Part shown: positions 34,864-44,542 of the stretch, piece by piece
How positions within the stretch are numbered: the first letter of the stretch is position 1
Layout: each line of letters opens with the position of its first letter
DNA from: Chryseosolibacter sp044507775
Lineage (GTDB): Bacteria > Bacteroidota > Bacteroidia > Cytophagales > Cyclobacteriaceae
Assembly: GCA_044507775.1 (NCBI GenBank)
Contig: JBIQIY010000015.1
Location: 1 to 64,000 of the forward strand
Length of the DNA: 64,000 bases
Direction of reading: 5' to 3'
Made by a program: the position numbers and the translations under genes
The notes under the pieces: generated by a model
What the model was told of the DNA's origin: nothing
Databases searched by the model: none
What the model saw: the letters and a program-made list of their open reading frames with translations, nothing else

Positions 34864-35097
34864 GGGTTGGGCTTTGATCCTGTGTATAACAAATCTATTA
34901 AAAGAAAAATTTTATACAACCGATTTCAGGTAGGGTTGCACTTTTTTCGCTGTATTCACTCCGTCTACCGAAAAATCCTGTCAATCCAGGCAAAAAAACC
35001 AAAAAAAGTTTTTCCGGGCATGATTCCATGTCGCCGGATGATTTAGATCAATGAGCAAAGAGGCTCAAAAACCCCTTCGCTCATCGATGATTTTCTT

Positions 35098-37224
35098 TTA
35101 AACCACTTCGACTTCATGAAACTGGCGGGCAATATTTTGCTGGACATCGAAAGGTACGGGCAGATACTCAGCGAAGCGCTGGGTGAAGCTTGCCCGTCCC
35201 TGAGAAAGGGATCTCAGGGTTGTTGAATACCGGTCCAGTTCAGCCAGGGGTGTCCTGGCGCGGATCACCTGGAAGCTGCCTTTCGTGTCCATGCCCATGA
35301 TCAAAGAGCGGCGGGTTTGGAGGTCGCTCATAACGTCGCCCATGACTTCTTCGGGCATGACAATTTCCAGATCGCAGATCGGTTCGAGCAATTGGGGTTC
35401 CGATTTAAGAAACGCGGTTTTGAAAGCCATCATTCCGGCAATCTTGAAAGAAATATCGTTCGAGTCTACCGGGTGCATCTTGCCGTCAAAGACGCTAACC
35501 CGTACGTCCCGCACGTAAGAACCGGTAATGGGACCTTCTTCCATTTTCTCCATCACGCCCTTGAGGATGGATGGAATAAAACGCGCGTCGATCACGCCGC
35601 CTACAATGCAATTATAAAACGCCAGGGTACCGCCCCACGGAAGCGCGACAAATTCCTTTCCGCGTACGCTGTACTCATCCGGGTCAGGCATGCCTTCAAC
35701 ATAGGGTTCGACCTTCATGTGCACTTCAGCAAATTGCCCCGCTCCACCGGATTGTTTCTTGTGCCGGTGTACCGCGATGGAGGAAGACCGGATGGTTTCC
35801 CGATAGGAAATCCGGGGTGACTCGAATGTCACGCTCAATTTGTAAATATTTTCCAGGTACCATTTGCAAACGGCGAGATGCAACTCCCCCTGAGCAGAAA
35901 TGATCAGCTGGCGCAGTTCCCTGGAGTACTGCACTTCAACCGTGGGATCTTCCTGGTGAATTTTCTGAAGTACTTCGCCGATCTTCTCTTCATCGTTCTT
36001 GCTTTGGGCGATTACGGCCGTGCGTATTCGCGGCTCCGGAAAAACAATCGGCTCGATCGTGATGTCGACAGACCTGTCGCGAAGTGTCTGGTTCGTATGG
36101 GTATCCTTCAGCTTTAGCGTCGCACCGATGTCACCCGCGACGAGTTTGTCGACGGGCGTGCGGCTTTTGCCGTCCATGATGAAGAGCTGATGAATGCGCT
36201 CGCTGTTCCCCGTCTGGCTGTTGACGAGCTCGGAGGAGGTGGTCACTGCACCGGATATCACTTTGAAGAAGGAGAGCTTGCCCAGGTTTTGTTCGAGGTG
36301 GGATTTGAAGACGAACAGTACAGTGGGCTTGTCCGGATCGAATGGCACTTCGTTTCCATCTGTTGTGCGTTCGGGTTTGGCCTCCTGGGGCGACGGAGCC
36401 ACGTTGTCGATAAAGCCCATCATGCGACCGCTTCCCATATTTTTTCGGGCGGACATGCAGAAGACCGGGAAGATGCTGTGTTGGATCATGCCTACCTTCA
36501 GCCCTTCGCGCATTTCATCCTCGTCCAGCGTCCCTTTTTCAAAGAATTTTTCCATCAGCCCTTCGTCATTCTCGGCGGCTTTTTCGACCAGCTCGTTGTG
36601 CAGCCGGTCGGCTCTTTCTTTCTCCGAATCGGGGATGGGTAATTTTTTTGGTTTGCCGCCGTCAACGGGAAACTTGTACATCACCATCTTCAGGAGATCG
36701 ATGATGGCATTGAAATCTTCACCCTCATTATAGGGATATTGCATCTGCACCACTGCGTTCCCGAAGCGCTCGCGCAGCGAAGCGAGAGCCGAATCAAAAT
36801 CGCTCTTCGGATGATCGACCTGGTTGATAGCAAAGATGGTCGGTTTATTAAAACGGTCTACGTAATTCCATATAAGTTCGGTAGCGACCTCGACTCCGTG
36901 CTGGGCATTGATCACCATCACACAGGTGTCGGCGACCCGCGTCGAAGAAATAATTTCTCCTATGAAGTCGTCAAAGCCCGGCGTATCGATAATGTTGATC
37001 TTGTAGTCCTTCCACTCCGTGTGAAGGGGTGTCGCAAAAACAGAATTACCACGCTCGTGTTCGATCTCGTGGTAATCTGATACGGTGTTCATACCTTCAA
37101 TGGTACCTCTCCGGTGTATGATACCGGCTTCGAATGTCATGTCTTCGGCCAGCAAAGTTTTGCCGGCCTTGGGCGCACCCAACAGAACTACGTTCTTGAT
37201 GTGCTTGTCGTCATAGACTTTCAT
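35098..37224 (-). CDS. EF-G2-like elongation factor G paralogue lacking the catalytic His
   Basis: 708 residues from the start at 37224 (MKVYDDKH). All EF-G domains are present: G domain with P-loop GAPKAGKT (16-23), domain II, III, the IV loop region (RHKKQSGGAGQFAEVHMKVEP) and V. Two normally invariant GTPase positions are changed: switch II reads DTPGFDDF with Phe84 where EF-G has the catalytic His (DTPGHVDF), and the base-specificity motif reads NQVD (134-137) instead of NKxD. Bacteroides species have an EF-G2 paralogue reported to support translation without GTP hydrolysis; this protein fits that type. The normal fusA is not in the window. It should bind ribosomes in the cytoplasm. Confidence 0.88.
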   Translation of the reverse strand: MKVYDDKHIKNVVLLGAPKAGKTLLAEDMTFEAGIIHRRGTIEGMNTVSDYHEIEHERGNSVFATPLHTEWKDYKINIIDTPGFDDFIGEIISSTRVADTCVMVINAQHGVEVATELIWNYVDRFNKPTIFAINQVDHPKSDFDSALASLRERFGNAVVQMQYPYNEGEDFNAIIDLLKMVMYKFPVDGGKPKKLPIPDSEKERADRLHNELVEKAAENDEGLMEKFFEKGTLDEDEMREGLKVGMIQHSIFPVFCMSARKNMGSGRMMGFIDNVAPSPQEAKPERTTDGNEVPFDPDKPTVLFVFKSHLEQNLGKLSFFKVISGAVTTSSELVNSQTGNSERIHQLFIMDGKSRTPVDKLVAGDIGATLKLKDTHTNQTLRDRSVDITIEPIVFPEPRIRTAVIAQSKNDEEKIGEVLQKIHQEDPTVEVQYSRELRQLIISAQGELHLAVCKWYLENIYKLSVTFESPRISYRETIRSSSIAVHRHKKQSGGAGQFAEVHMKVEPYVEGMPDPDEYSVRGKEFVALPWGGTLAFYNCIVGGVIDARFIPSILKGVMEKMEEGPITGSYVRDVRVSVFDGKMHPVDSNDISFKIAGMMAFKTAFLKSEPQLLEPICDLEIVMPEEVMGDVMSDLQTRRSLIMGMDTKGSFQVIRARTPLAELDRYSTTLRSLSQGRASFTQRFAEYLPVPFDVQQNIARQFHEVEVV

Positions 37225-37525
37225 AGTTGTTTGTTTTTGATATGTGGTCAGACCCCTCGGAAAATTCAACATGGAATGTCCTGGCAAAACAGTCTCCTTC
37301 TTGAAGTGATTTTCTGTGATGTTTCATCAGCGAGAAAATTAGAAGTTAGCCAGGAGGGAAAGAGAAATTGAATGTAGGGAAAAAATCAGGAGGGCGAAAG
37401 CCATCGGGCCAGAAATTTTGGCAATGACGAAAATTTCCGGCACCCAAAAATTATGCCGGCATCTGCGCGTTGAGGCCGGTCAAAACCGCTGCACGAGATA
37501 CGTCCCGTAGGTGTAAATTAGTTAG
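37225..37525. other. 300-bp gap between efg2 and the arginine decarboxylase gene
   Basis: Both neighbours read leftwards, so this holds the efg2 promoter and leader. No gene or RNA fold recognised. Confidence 0.4.
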
Positions 37526-38920
37526 TCAGGTATAACCGAGAACTTTCAGCATGCTGTCGCTGGTTTGCTCGGGTGCAAACAGGCTGGACGTCACTTCACC
37601 ATCTTCATTGCGGTCGATGAGCACATGCTTGGGAGCCGGGATCAGGCAATGCTGAATGCCGCCGTAGCCGCCAAGCGATTCCTGGTAGGCGCCGGTATGG
37701 AAGAAGCCGATATACAACGGCTCTTCATCATTGATCATGGGCAGGAATACTTCCCCGGAATGCGCCTCGGAATTGTAATAATCCATGCTGTCACACGTCA
37801 ATCCACCCATGTTGACTTTGTGGTAGGGATCGTCCCATTTGTTGATAGCAAGGAGAATGTATTTCTGATTCATTCCCCAGGCATCCGGGAGGTGTGTGAT
37901 GAAAGAGCCGTCGATCATGTACCAAAGCTCTTTGTCGTTCTGCAGCTTCTGGTCAATTACGTTGTAAAGGACGGCACCGCTTTCTCCGACGGTATAGCTT
38001 CCGAATTCGGTGAAGATATTGGGGACCGGAACGTTGTTCTTGTCACAGATCCACTTCAGATTTTCGACGATCTGTTCGATCATGTATTTATAATCGTAGT
38101 GGAACGTAAGGGATGTCTTGATGGGAAACCCGCCACCGATGTCAATGGAATCCAGCGTCGGACATATTTTCTTGAGTTCGCAGTATTTGAAGATGAAGCG
38201 GCTGAGCTCGCTCCAGTAGTAGGCGGTGTCTTTAATGCCGGTGTTGATAAAAAAGTGGAGCATCTTCAGCGAGACCTTGTCGCTTTTTTCAATCTTTTCG
38301 CGATAAAAAGGGGTGATGTCGCTGTACCGGATGCCGAGGCGAGAAGTATAAAACTCGAACTTTGGTTCTTCGTCCGCGGCAACGCGGATGCCTACCTGGT
38401 AGGGACCGTTGACGGTCTTTTCGTAGGCGTCGATCTCGCCCATCTTGTCCAGGATCGGTACGCAGTTCTTGAACCCTTCATTCAGGAGTTCGCTGATGTA
38501 TTGGGTGTACAGCGGCATTTTAAAGCCGTTGCAAAGGATGTACGTGTCTTTCGTGATCTTGCCCCGGTTGTAAAGGGACCGCACGATGGGAATATCGAAG
38601 GATGACGATGTCTCGATATGAACATCCTTGTTTTTCATCGCTTCCTCCATGACGAAAGAAAAATGCGAGGATTTCGTGCAATAACAATACGTGTATTTGG
38701 CGTTGTACCGAAAGCGTTCCATGGCGTTGTTGAACGTCGCCTGAACAAACCGGATATTCTCGCTGATTCGCGGCAAATACGTTAGTTTCAGTGGGGTGCC
38801 ATATTCTTTAATGATGTCCATCAGGGGGACGTCATTAAACAGTAGTTCGTGCTCTCTTACCTTAAATTCTTTTTGGGGAAACTCGAAAGTCTGCTCGATC
38901 AGCTCGCGGTAGCTCTTCAT
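37526..38920 (-). CDS. speA: Arginine decarboxylase, PLP-dependent alanine-racemase fold
   Basis: 464 residues. The N-terminal PLP barrel shows YAKYTYCYCTKSSHF-like context with the Schiff-base lysine of the fold, then the HIETSSSFD segment, the glycine-rich DIGGGFP phosphate loop, and a C-terminal beta domain with GAYQESLGGYGG. It matches the short SpeA-like decarboxylases of Bacteroidota rather than the 650-residue E. coli SpeA. Expected reaction: arginine to agmatine plus CO2 in the cytoplasm. It is divergent from the arginase-type gene at 39384, and a deoxyhypusine-synthase-like gene follows, which together mark a polyamine locus. Confidence 0.85.
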   Translation of the reverse strand: MKSYRELIEQTFEFPQKEFKVREHELLFNDVPLMDIIKEYGTPLKLTYLPRISENIRFVQATFNNAMERFRYNAKYTYCYCTKSSHFSFVMEEAMKNKDVHIETSSSFDIPIVRSLYNRGKITKDTYILCNGFKMPLYTQYISELLNEGFKNCVPILDKMGEIDAYEKTVNGPYQVGIRVAADEEPKFEFYTSRLGIRYSDITPFYREKIEKSDKVSLKMLHFFINTGIKDTAYYWSELSRFIFKYCELKKICPTLDSIDIGGGFPIKTSLTFHYDYKYMIEQIVENLKWICDKNNVPVPNIFTEFGSYTVGESGAVLYNVIDQKLQNDKELWYMIDGSFITHLPDAWGMNQKYILLAINKWDDPYHKVNMGGLTCDSMDYYNSEAHSGEVFLPMINDEEPLYIGFFHTGAYQESLGGYGGIQHCLIPAPKHVLIDRNEDGEVTSSLFAPEQTSDSMLKVLGYT

Positions 38921-39383
38921 TTAGCCGTTAGTGGTTGTTTGAGTGCATGTATCGTTAAACAATGCAGAGGCGAAAAATATCGTTCCGGTCAACAATTCCT
39001 GCACTTTTACTACCTGGCGACAGGCTTTCGGAAACCAACGATTACACCCCGAAGGAGTGCAATATTGGTATAAATTTGCCATCTTTGCAATACGCAGAAA
39101 ACGAGCTATGATTATACGGCTGAGCATCTTTTTTTCCCCCCTGGCACACCCCTTGCCGGACCTCTGAGGTCCAGGGCCCGGCTGCGTTCGATTCGCCATG
39201 AATCACTGATAAATTTTTGAGAATTCCTGTTTGTACCTGGCGCAATTGTGAACGTTAACAGGACGGGTATGACAGGAAACACCCCGTTTGATAAGATCTG
39301 GCGTGAGGATTTCGGGGACACAGGGTTTAAATAATTTCGGAGAATACAGCCTTCATGCCACACATTTTGAAATTAAGACAGAC
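38921..39383. other. Divergent promoter region of the polyamine genes
   Basis: 463 bp between the decarboxylase and the arginase-type gene. TAAATTTG at 39071-39078 matches the -7 consensus on the plus strand, about 300 bp before the arginase start, but without a clear -33 TTTG. CAACGATTACACCCC-like sequence precedes it. No gene is visible; the long leader could be regulatory. Confidence 0.4.
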
Positions 39384-40346
39384 ATGAAAGACATAAAGAT
39401 TATCGAAGTGAAATCGGAGATCGGGGCGGGCACGCGCGGCGCCAGTCTGGGCGTTGAGGCCATGAAGATCGCCAGCCTGGATCTGAATTCCGATTTCTTC
39501 AAGCAGTACGAATCCGTGGAAGTTGAGAATGTCAACGAGCTGTTGTTTGATGGCGCAAAACATTCATACGCCAAATTCATCGATGGTGTCATGATCATGG
39601 AGGAGCGCGTGTGCCTGGAGGTGTATGAAACGATCTGGAATGACTATACACCCGTTATCATCGCCGGAGACCACAGCACTTCCTATGGCTCGATTGCCGG
39701 TATCAAGAAAGCGTATCCGAAATCCCGCCTTGGGGTTATCTGGATCGATGCCCATGCGGATATTCACACGCCCTTCACAACGCCCTCCGGCAATATGCAC
39801 GGTATGGCGGTTGCCATGGCTTGCGATATTGACAACCTCGAATGCAAAGTGAATGACCCGCGCGGTGAAACACTCGAATACTGGGAACAGATCAAGGACG
39901 TGGGAATTCCAGGCGCGAAGGTATATCCGGAGGACGTCGTCTATATCGCGGTGCGCGATCTCGAGAAACCGGAGAACTACCTGTTGAACAAGTACAACGT
40001 GAACTTCATCGAAACAGAAGAAGTGAAAAAGTCGGGCCCGGTCATCATGGCGCAAAAGGCGTTGAAAATGCTGGAGCACTGCGACCTCATCTACATCTCA
40101 TTTGATGTTGACAGCCTTGACTCGAGAATTTCAAGTGGCACTGGAACTCCTGTTCCCAATGGCCTCACCGTTGACGAGGCTAAAACGTTAAACGCGGAGC
40201 TCGCCAAACATCCGAAGGTGTGCGCCTGGGAGATCGCGGAAGTAAATCCGACCCTGGACACGGAAAACCGCATGGCTGAAGGTGCCTTCGAAATACTGGA
40301 GGCCACGGTGAAGTCGCTCGTGGAACGGCCGGTTCTCGCCGAGTAG
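39384..40346 (+). CDS. Arginase-family ureohydrolase (arginase-type active site)
   Basis: 320 residues from the start at 39384 (MKDIKIIE). Manganese ligands: GDHST, DAHADIHTP, and DVDSLD. The loop TTPSGNMHGM resembles the arginine-carboxylate-binding SGNLHG of arginases rather than the shorter loop of agmatinases. That suggests arginine to ornithine plus urea, yet the divergent neighbour is an arginine decarboxylase that would supply agmatine. So the true substrate (arginine or agmatine) is open. Either product (ornithine or putrescine) feeds polyamine synthesis. Confidence 0.85.
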   Translation: MKDIKIIEVKSEIGAGTRGASLGVEAMKIASLDLNSDFFKQYESVEVENVNELLFDGAKHSYAKFIDGVMIMEERVCLEVYETIWNDYTPVIIAGDHSTSYGSIAGIKKAYPKSRLGVIWIDAHADIHTPFTTPSGNMHGMAVAMACDIDNLECKVNDPRGETLEYWEQIKDVGIPGAKVYPEDVVYIAVRDLEKPENYLLNKYNVNFIETEEVKKSGPVIMAQKALKMLEHCDLIYISFDVDSLDSRISSGTGTPVPNGLTVDEAKTLNAELAKHPKVCAWEIAEVNPTLDTENRMAEGAFEILEATVKSLVERPVLAE

Positions 40347-40354
40347 CCTTCGGT

Positions 40355-41008
40355 TTAGCTCTCGTCTTTCTTCTCGAGTAGATTGATCAGATTCCTGACC
40401 GTGCTCATCAGGTTGTTCCGTATTACCGGATCCGTGATGAAGCGGGGGAGTGGTCCTGGCATCGAAAGAATGCGGTAGGTGATCTTCAAAGAACCGTCGC
40501 CGGTTTTCTGAAAGTACCAGCTTCCCGTCAGCGTCATCCGTGAAACATTCTTCCGCGTAGGTGCGAGCTTTCTGTCGTCGATTGTGCGAAAGGTGATAAA
40601 CGTTCCGTCTGCCACTTCGGGGTCTTCTATGGTGTATTCAAGAAAATGATCCTGATCGCTCACCGGCCAGGGAATGTCGTGATATGAATATTCGAACCAA
40701 GTGGAGTCACTGCGCGGGTAGACTTTGAATTCGGTCACATGCTTTTGCCACGCGTTTACCCTTGATTCATCCTGGAGCAGCGCTATTGCGTCGCGGATGT
40801 TGCTCCTGACAAAGAACTCGCTCTTTACTTCGCGCGCAGTTGTCGGCGGATCTGACCCCGGAAAGGTAACCCATCGCTCGTATACGAGGATCTCATCTTC
40901 ATTCCGTACCAACTCAAAGCCGTCTTGCGTGCCGGTTTGTGCCAAAAGGTTGCCACAGGTCGCTGCGAGGCCGCATACCCATACACCCATCCTCAAAATC
41001 TTTAACAT
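40355..41008 (-). CDS. START/SRPBCC-domain exported protein
   Basis: 217 residues. An N-terminal signal peptide ends GNLLAQ. The rest is one START-type lipid-binding cup: DEILVYERW, FVRSNIRDAIALLQDESRVNAWQKHVTEFKV, WFEYSYHDIPWPVSDQDHF, and the C-terminal long helix FITDPVIRNNLMSTVRNLINLL. Bacterial exported START proteins probably bind hydrophobic ligands in the periplasm; substrate unknown. It converges with the arginase-type gene. Confidence 0.85.
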   Translation of the reverse strand: MLKILRMGVWVCGLAATCGNLLAQTGTQDGFELVRNEDEILVYERWVTFPGSDPPTTAREVKSEFFVRSNIRDAIALLQDESRVNAWQKHVTEFKVYPRSDSTWFEYSYHDIPWPVSDQDHFLEYTIEDPEVADGTFITFRTIDDRKLAPTRKNVSRMTLTGSWYFQKTGDGSLKITYRILSMPGPLPRFITDPVIRNNLMSTVRNLINLLEKKDES

Positions 41009-41126
41009 GCGGTCCGGTCTTTTTTACAACAATTAATTGCATTAATGTCGCGATATATTTGCCTTGATGCAAATCATTCGAAATGCCTGATTTTATGTAT
41101 TTTCGCAAAAAATTAACAGAGATAAA

Positions 41127-42104
41127 ATGAGTCAGAGCAAACCGGTTTCGGCCTTTATTGAAAAACATTTTCTGCACTTCAACGCAGCTTCCCTCGTAGA
41201 TGCAGCGAAAGCGTATAAGAAGCACCTTGCCGACGGAAAAAAGATGATGATCACACTTGCCGGCGCTATGAGCACGGGAGAGTTGGGTATAAGCCTGGCT
41301 GAAATGATACGGCAGGACAAAGTTCAGATCATCTCCTGCACGGGTGCCAACCTGGAAGAAGACATCATGAACCTCGTGGCACACGACTATTACAAGCGCA
41401 TTCCGAATTATCGCGACCTCACGCCGCAGGAAGAGTGGGATCTGCTCGGCCAGGGAATGAATCGTGTAACCGATACGTGCATACCCGAAGAGGAAGCTTT
41501 CCGAAGGCTGCAAAAGCATATCTACAAGTTGTGGAAGGACGCTGACGACAAAGGAGAACGCTATCTCCCGCACGAATACATGTACAAGATGCTGAACAGT
41601 GGCGTATTGAAAGAATACTATCAGATCGATCCCAGGAACTCGTGGATGATTGCCGCTGCGGAAAAAAATCTCCCCATCGTCGTACCGGGTTGGGAAGATT
41701 CTACGATGGGAAATATCTTCGCTTCCTACTGCGTAACGGGCGAGTTGAAGCCTACAACGGTAAGAAGTGGAATTGAATATATGACCTTCCTTGCCGACTG
41801 GTACACGCGAGAGGCGGGCGCGCAGGGTATCGGTTTCTTCCAGATTGGCGGAGGTATCGCCGGCGATTTTCCGATCTGCGTTGTGCCCATGCTCCACCAG
41901 GACCTCGAGCGCGACAATACGCCCTACTGGAGCTACTTCTGCCAGATCAGCGATTCAACCACAAGCTACGGATCATACTCCGGAGCCGTTCCGAATGAAA
42001 AGATCACATGGGGAAAACTCAGCATCGATACGCCAAAATTCATTATCGAATCAGACGCCACTATCGTCGCTCCGCTCATCTTCGCTTACGTGATGGACTG
42101 GTGA
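41127..42104 (+). CDS. Deoxyhypusine-synthase-like enzyme
   Basis: 325 residues. The NAD-binding and substrate signatures of deoxyhypusine synthase are present: TLAGAMSTGELG, SCTGANLEEDIMNL, FFQIGGGIAGDFPICV, and ITWGKLS with Lys297 in the place of the enzyme-intermediate lysine. Bacteria do not make eIF5A, so hypusine formation is not expected. Bacterial homologues are thought to transfer aminobutyl groups between free polyamines, for example forming homospermidine. Its position next to decarboxylase and ureohydrolase genes supports a polyamine role (inference). ArgS starts 36 bp downstream. Confidence 0.88.
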   Translation: MSQSKPVSAFIEKHFLHFNAASLVDAAKAYKKHLADGKKMMITLAGAMSTGELGISLAEMIRQDKVQIISCTGANLEEDIMNLVAHDYYKRIPNYRDLTPQEEWDLLGQGMNRVTDTCIPEEEAFRRLQKHIYKLWKDADDKGERYLPHEYMYKMLNSGVLKEYYQIDPRNSWMIAAAEKNLPIVVPGWEDSTMGNIFASYCVTGELKPTTVRSGIEYMTFLADWYTREAGAQGIGFFQIGGGIAGDFPICVVPMLHQDLERDNTPYWSYFCQISDSTTSYGSYSGAVPNEKITWGKLSIDTPKFIIESDATIVAPLIFAYVMDW

Positions 42105-42140
42105 CAGCTCCAGGCATTCACGGCAACAAAACGACTGAAC

Positions 42141-43928
42141 ATGAGTATTGACACAAGTCTCCGGGCGGAGATACAAAAAGCGATTTTATCCCTCTATGAT
42201 CTGCAAATCGATCAGTTGCAGATTCAACCTACGAACCAGGAATTTCCCGGCTCGCATACCCTCGTGTGCTTTGCCCTGACAAAGGCGACCCGAAAAAAGC
42301 CCGAGGAACTGGGAAAGGCCATCGGCGAATTTCTCGTAAACAATCCCGGGATCGTCCGGGAGTTCAACGTGGTGAAAGGATTTCTGAACCTGACGTTGCA
42401 CGACCGGGTCTGGGCCCAGACATTATCCGGAATTTACGCGAGCAAGAATTACGGTCAGTTGCCTGACAATGGCGAGGAGATTATGATCGAGTATTCTTCG
42501 CCGAATACCAACAAGCCTCTTCATCTCGGACACCTTCGAAATAACTTCCTGGGCTGGAGTGTTGCGGAGCTCTACAAGGCCAACGGATACAAGGTACACA
42601 AGGTGCAGATCATCAACGATCGCGGAATCCACATCTGCAAGTCCATGGCGGCCTGGCATCTGTACGGGGAAGGCGAAACCCCTGACAACACAGGCATAAA
42701 AGGCGACCATCTGGTCGGCAAATACTATGTAACCTTCGACAAGGTTTTCAAAGCGCAGGTAAAGGCGCTGATGGAAAAAGGTGCCTCGGAAGAGGAGGCG
42801 GAAAAGCAGGCGCCGATCATGAAGCTCGCCGTGGATATGCTGCAGAAGTGGGAGCAAAAGGATCCGGAAGTGCTGCAGCTTTGGAACAGGATGAACGGCT
42901 GGGTGTACGCCGGGTTCGAAGCTACGTACAAGAGAATGCGCGTGGACTTCGACAAGCTTTACTACGAATCCGATACCTGGCTTCTCGGCAAGGAAGAAGT
43001 CATGAAAGGGGTCGATCGCGGGGTATTCTTTCGTAAGGAGGACGGTTCAGTGTGGGTCGACCTCACAGCCGATGGCCTTGATCAGAAACTCCTGCTCAGG
43101 TCCGATGGTACGTCCGTGTATATGACGCAAGATATAGGCACGGCTATCCTGCGATTCCGCGATTTTCCGCGCATCAGCGGCCAGGTCTACACCGTGGGGA
43201 ACGAACAGGAGTATCACTTTAAGGTACTTTTCCTGATCCTGCAAAAGCTCGGTTACGAGTGGGCAAAACGTTGCTATCACCTCTCTTATGGCATGGTGGA
43301 TCTTCCCTCGGGCAAGATGAAGTCACGGGAAGGTACGGTAGTAGACGCCGATGACCTGATTGAGGAGATTGTCGGTGAAGCCGAAAAGAAAACACGCGAG
43401 CTCGGCAAGCTGGAAGACGTGACGGAGGCTGACGCGAGAAACTTGTTTGAAATACTGGGACTGGGTGCCCTTAAATTCTTTTTGTTGAAGGTCGACCCAA
43501 AAAAGCGGATGTTGTTCGACCCGAATGAATCTGTTCAGTTGCAAGGTTCGACCGGTCCCTTTATCCAGTACACGCACGCGCGGATAAAGTCCATCCTGAG
43601 GAAAGCAGCAGAGATGAACATTCATCCGGAACAGGATATCCTGGATCGAGTCGAGTCACTCGAGCCAGCGGAAAGAGAAGTGGTTCAAGCCCTCGCCGTC
43701 TTCGAAAACAAGGTTGCGGAGGCCGCCCGCGAATATTCCCCGGCTATTATCGCGAACTATGTCTATGAGCTGGCCCGCGAATACAACCAGTTTTACCAGA
43801 GTATTCCGATCTTCAAGGAATCCGACCCGGCAAAGCTGCAGTTGCGGATAGCTCTGTCAATAGCTGTTGCCTCGGTGATCCGGAAAGGCATGTCTTTGCT
43901 GGGAATCGAGGTGCCGGAAAAAATGTAG
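42141..43928 (+). CDS. argS: Arginyl-tRNA synthetase
   Basis: 595 residues, full length. The N-terminal additional domain is followed by the class I catalytic fold with the HIGH-type motif NKPLHLGHLRN and the KMSKS-equivalent GKMKSREG. The C-terminal anticodon-binding DALR domain ends LLGIEVPEKM, as in many ArgS proteins. It charges tRNA-Arg with arginine in the cytoplasm. Co-directional with the DHS-like gene. Confidence 0.96.
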   Translation: MSIDTSLRAEIQKAILSLYDLQIDQLQIQPTNQEFPGSHTLVCFALTKATRKKPEELGKAIGEFLVNNPGIVREFNVVKGFLNLTLHDRVWAQTLSGIYASKNYGQLPDNGEEIMIEYSSPNTNKPLHLGHLRNNFLGWSVAELYKANGYKVHKVQIINDRGIHICKSMAAWHLYGEGETPDNTGIKGDHLVGKYYVTFDKVFKAQVKALMEKGASEEEAEKQAPIMKLAVDMLQKWEQKDPEVLQLWNRMNGWVYAGFEATYKRMRVDFDKLYYESDTWLLGKEEVMKGVDRGVFFRKEDGSVWVDLTADGLDQKLLLRSDGTSVYMTQDIGTAILRFRDFPRISGQVYTVGNEQEYHFKVLFLILQKLGYEWAKRCYHLSYGMVDLPSGKMKSREGTVVDADDLIEEIVGEAEKKTRELGKLEDVTEADARNLFEILGLGALKFFLLKVDPKKRMLFDPNESVQLQGSTGPFIQYTHARIKSILRKAAEMNIHPEQDILDRVESLEPAEREVVQALAVFENKVAEAAREYSPAIIANYVYELAREYNQFYQSIPIFKESDPAKLQLRIALSIAVASVIRKGMSLLGIEVPEKM

Positions 43929-44041
43929 CTAGTTCTTGGATTGTTGCCCGATATTGGTGGAAATTGTGCGGTGTAGCGGAAGGCTGTCAACCAACAGTAC
44001 CACTACGCGCAACGGCCGAATTCTTTGATCTAAATCCTACT

Positions 44042-44542
44042 ATGAAAACACTTATCGTCTTTTTACTATTCTCCATGATCGCAACTTCTGAACAATCGCT
44101 TTACGATTTCAAAATGACTTCTCTGGACGGGAAGCAGATCGATTTTTCCCGGTATCGCGGAAAGAACGTTCTCATCGTAAATGTGGCGTCTAAATGCGGT
44201 TTCACCCCGCAGTACGCCGACCTGGAAAAGCTGCATGAAGAATTCGGAGACAAGGTTGTGGTGCTGGGTTTCCCCGCGAATAACTTCGGCGGACAAGAGC
44301 CGGGCTCGAATCTGGAAATTGCGGAGTTTTGTCAAAAAAATTACGGTGTAAAATTCCAGATGTTCGAAAAGATCTCCGTGAAAGGCGACGACCAACACCC
44401 GTTGTACCAGTGGTTGAAGGAAAAAACCGGTAAGGAGCCAAGCTGGAATTTCTGCAAATACCTCGTCAAGCCGGATGGCAGCGTAACGTTCTTTCCTTCG
44501 AAAGTGAAGCCACTCGATCAGGAGATCGTGAATGCGTTATAA
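44042..44542 (+). CDS. Glutathione peroxidase-family thiol peroxidase, first of tandem pair
   Basis: 166 residues using the start at 44042 (MKTLIVFLL), which gives a signal peptide, so it is probably periplasmic. The peroxidatic cysteine is in NVASKCGFTPQY, and a candidate resolving cysteine lies in EIAEFCQKNYGV, as in BtuE-type two-Cys enzymes. The Gln (FPANNFGGQEPG) and Trp (WNFCKYL) partners of the active site are present. It reduces peroxides with thioredoxin-like donors. The last bases overlap the start of the second gene by 11 bp. Confidence 0.92.
   Translation: MKTLIVFLLFSMIATSEQSLYDFKMTSLDGKQIDFSRYRGKNVLIVNVASKCGFTPQYADLEKLHEEFGDKVVVLGFPANNFGGQEPGSNLEIAEFCQKNYGVKFQMFEKISVKGDDQHPLYQWLKEKTGKEPSWNFCKYLVKPDGSVTFFPSKVKPLDQEIVNAL

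Noticed and set aside
35047..35087. Long imperfect hairpin after the EF-G2 gene
   Set aside because: It pairs well (GATGAGCGAAGGGG with CTCTTTGCTCATTG) but has no T run after it, so terminator status is not supported.
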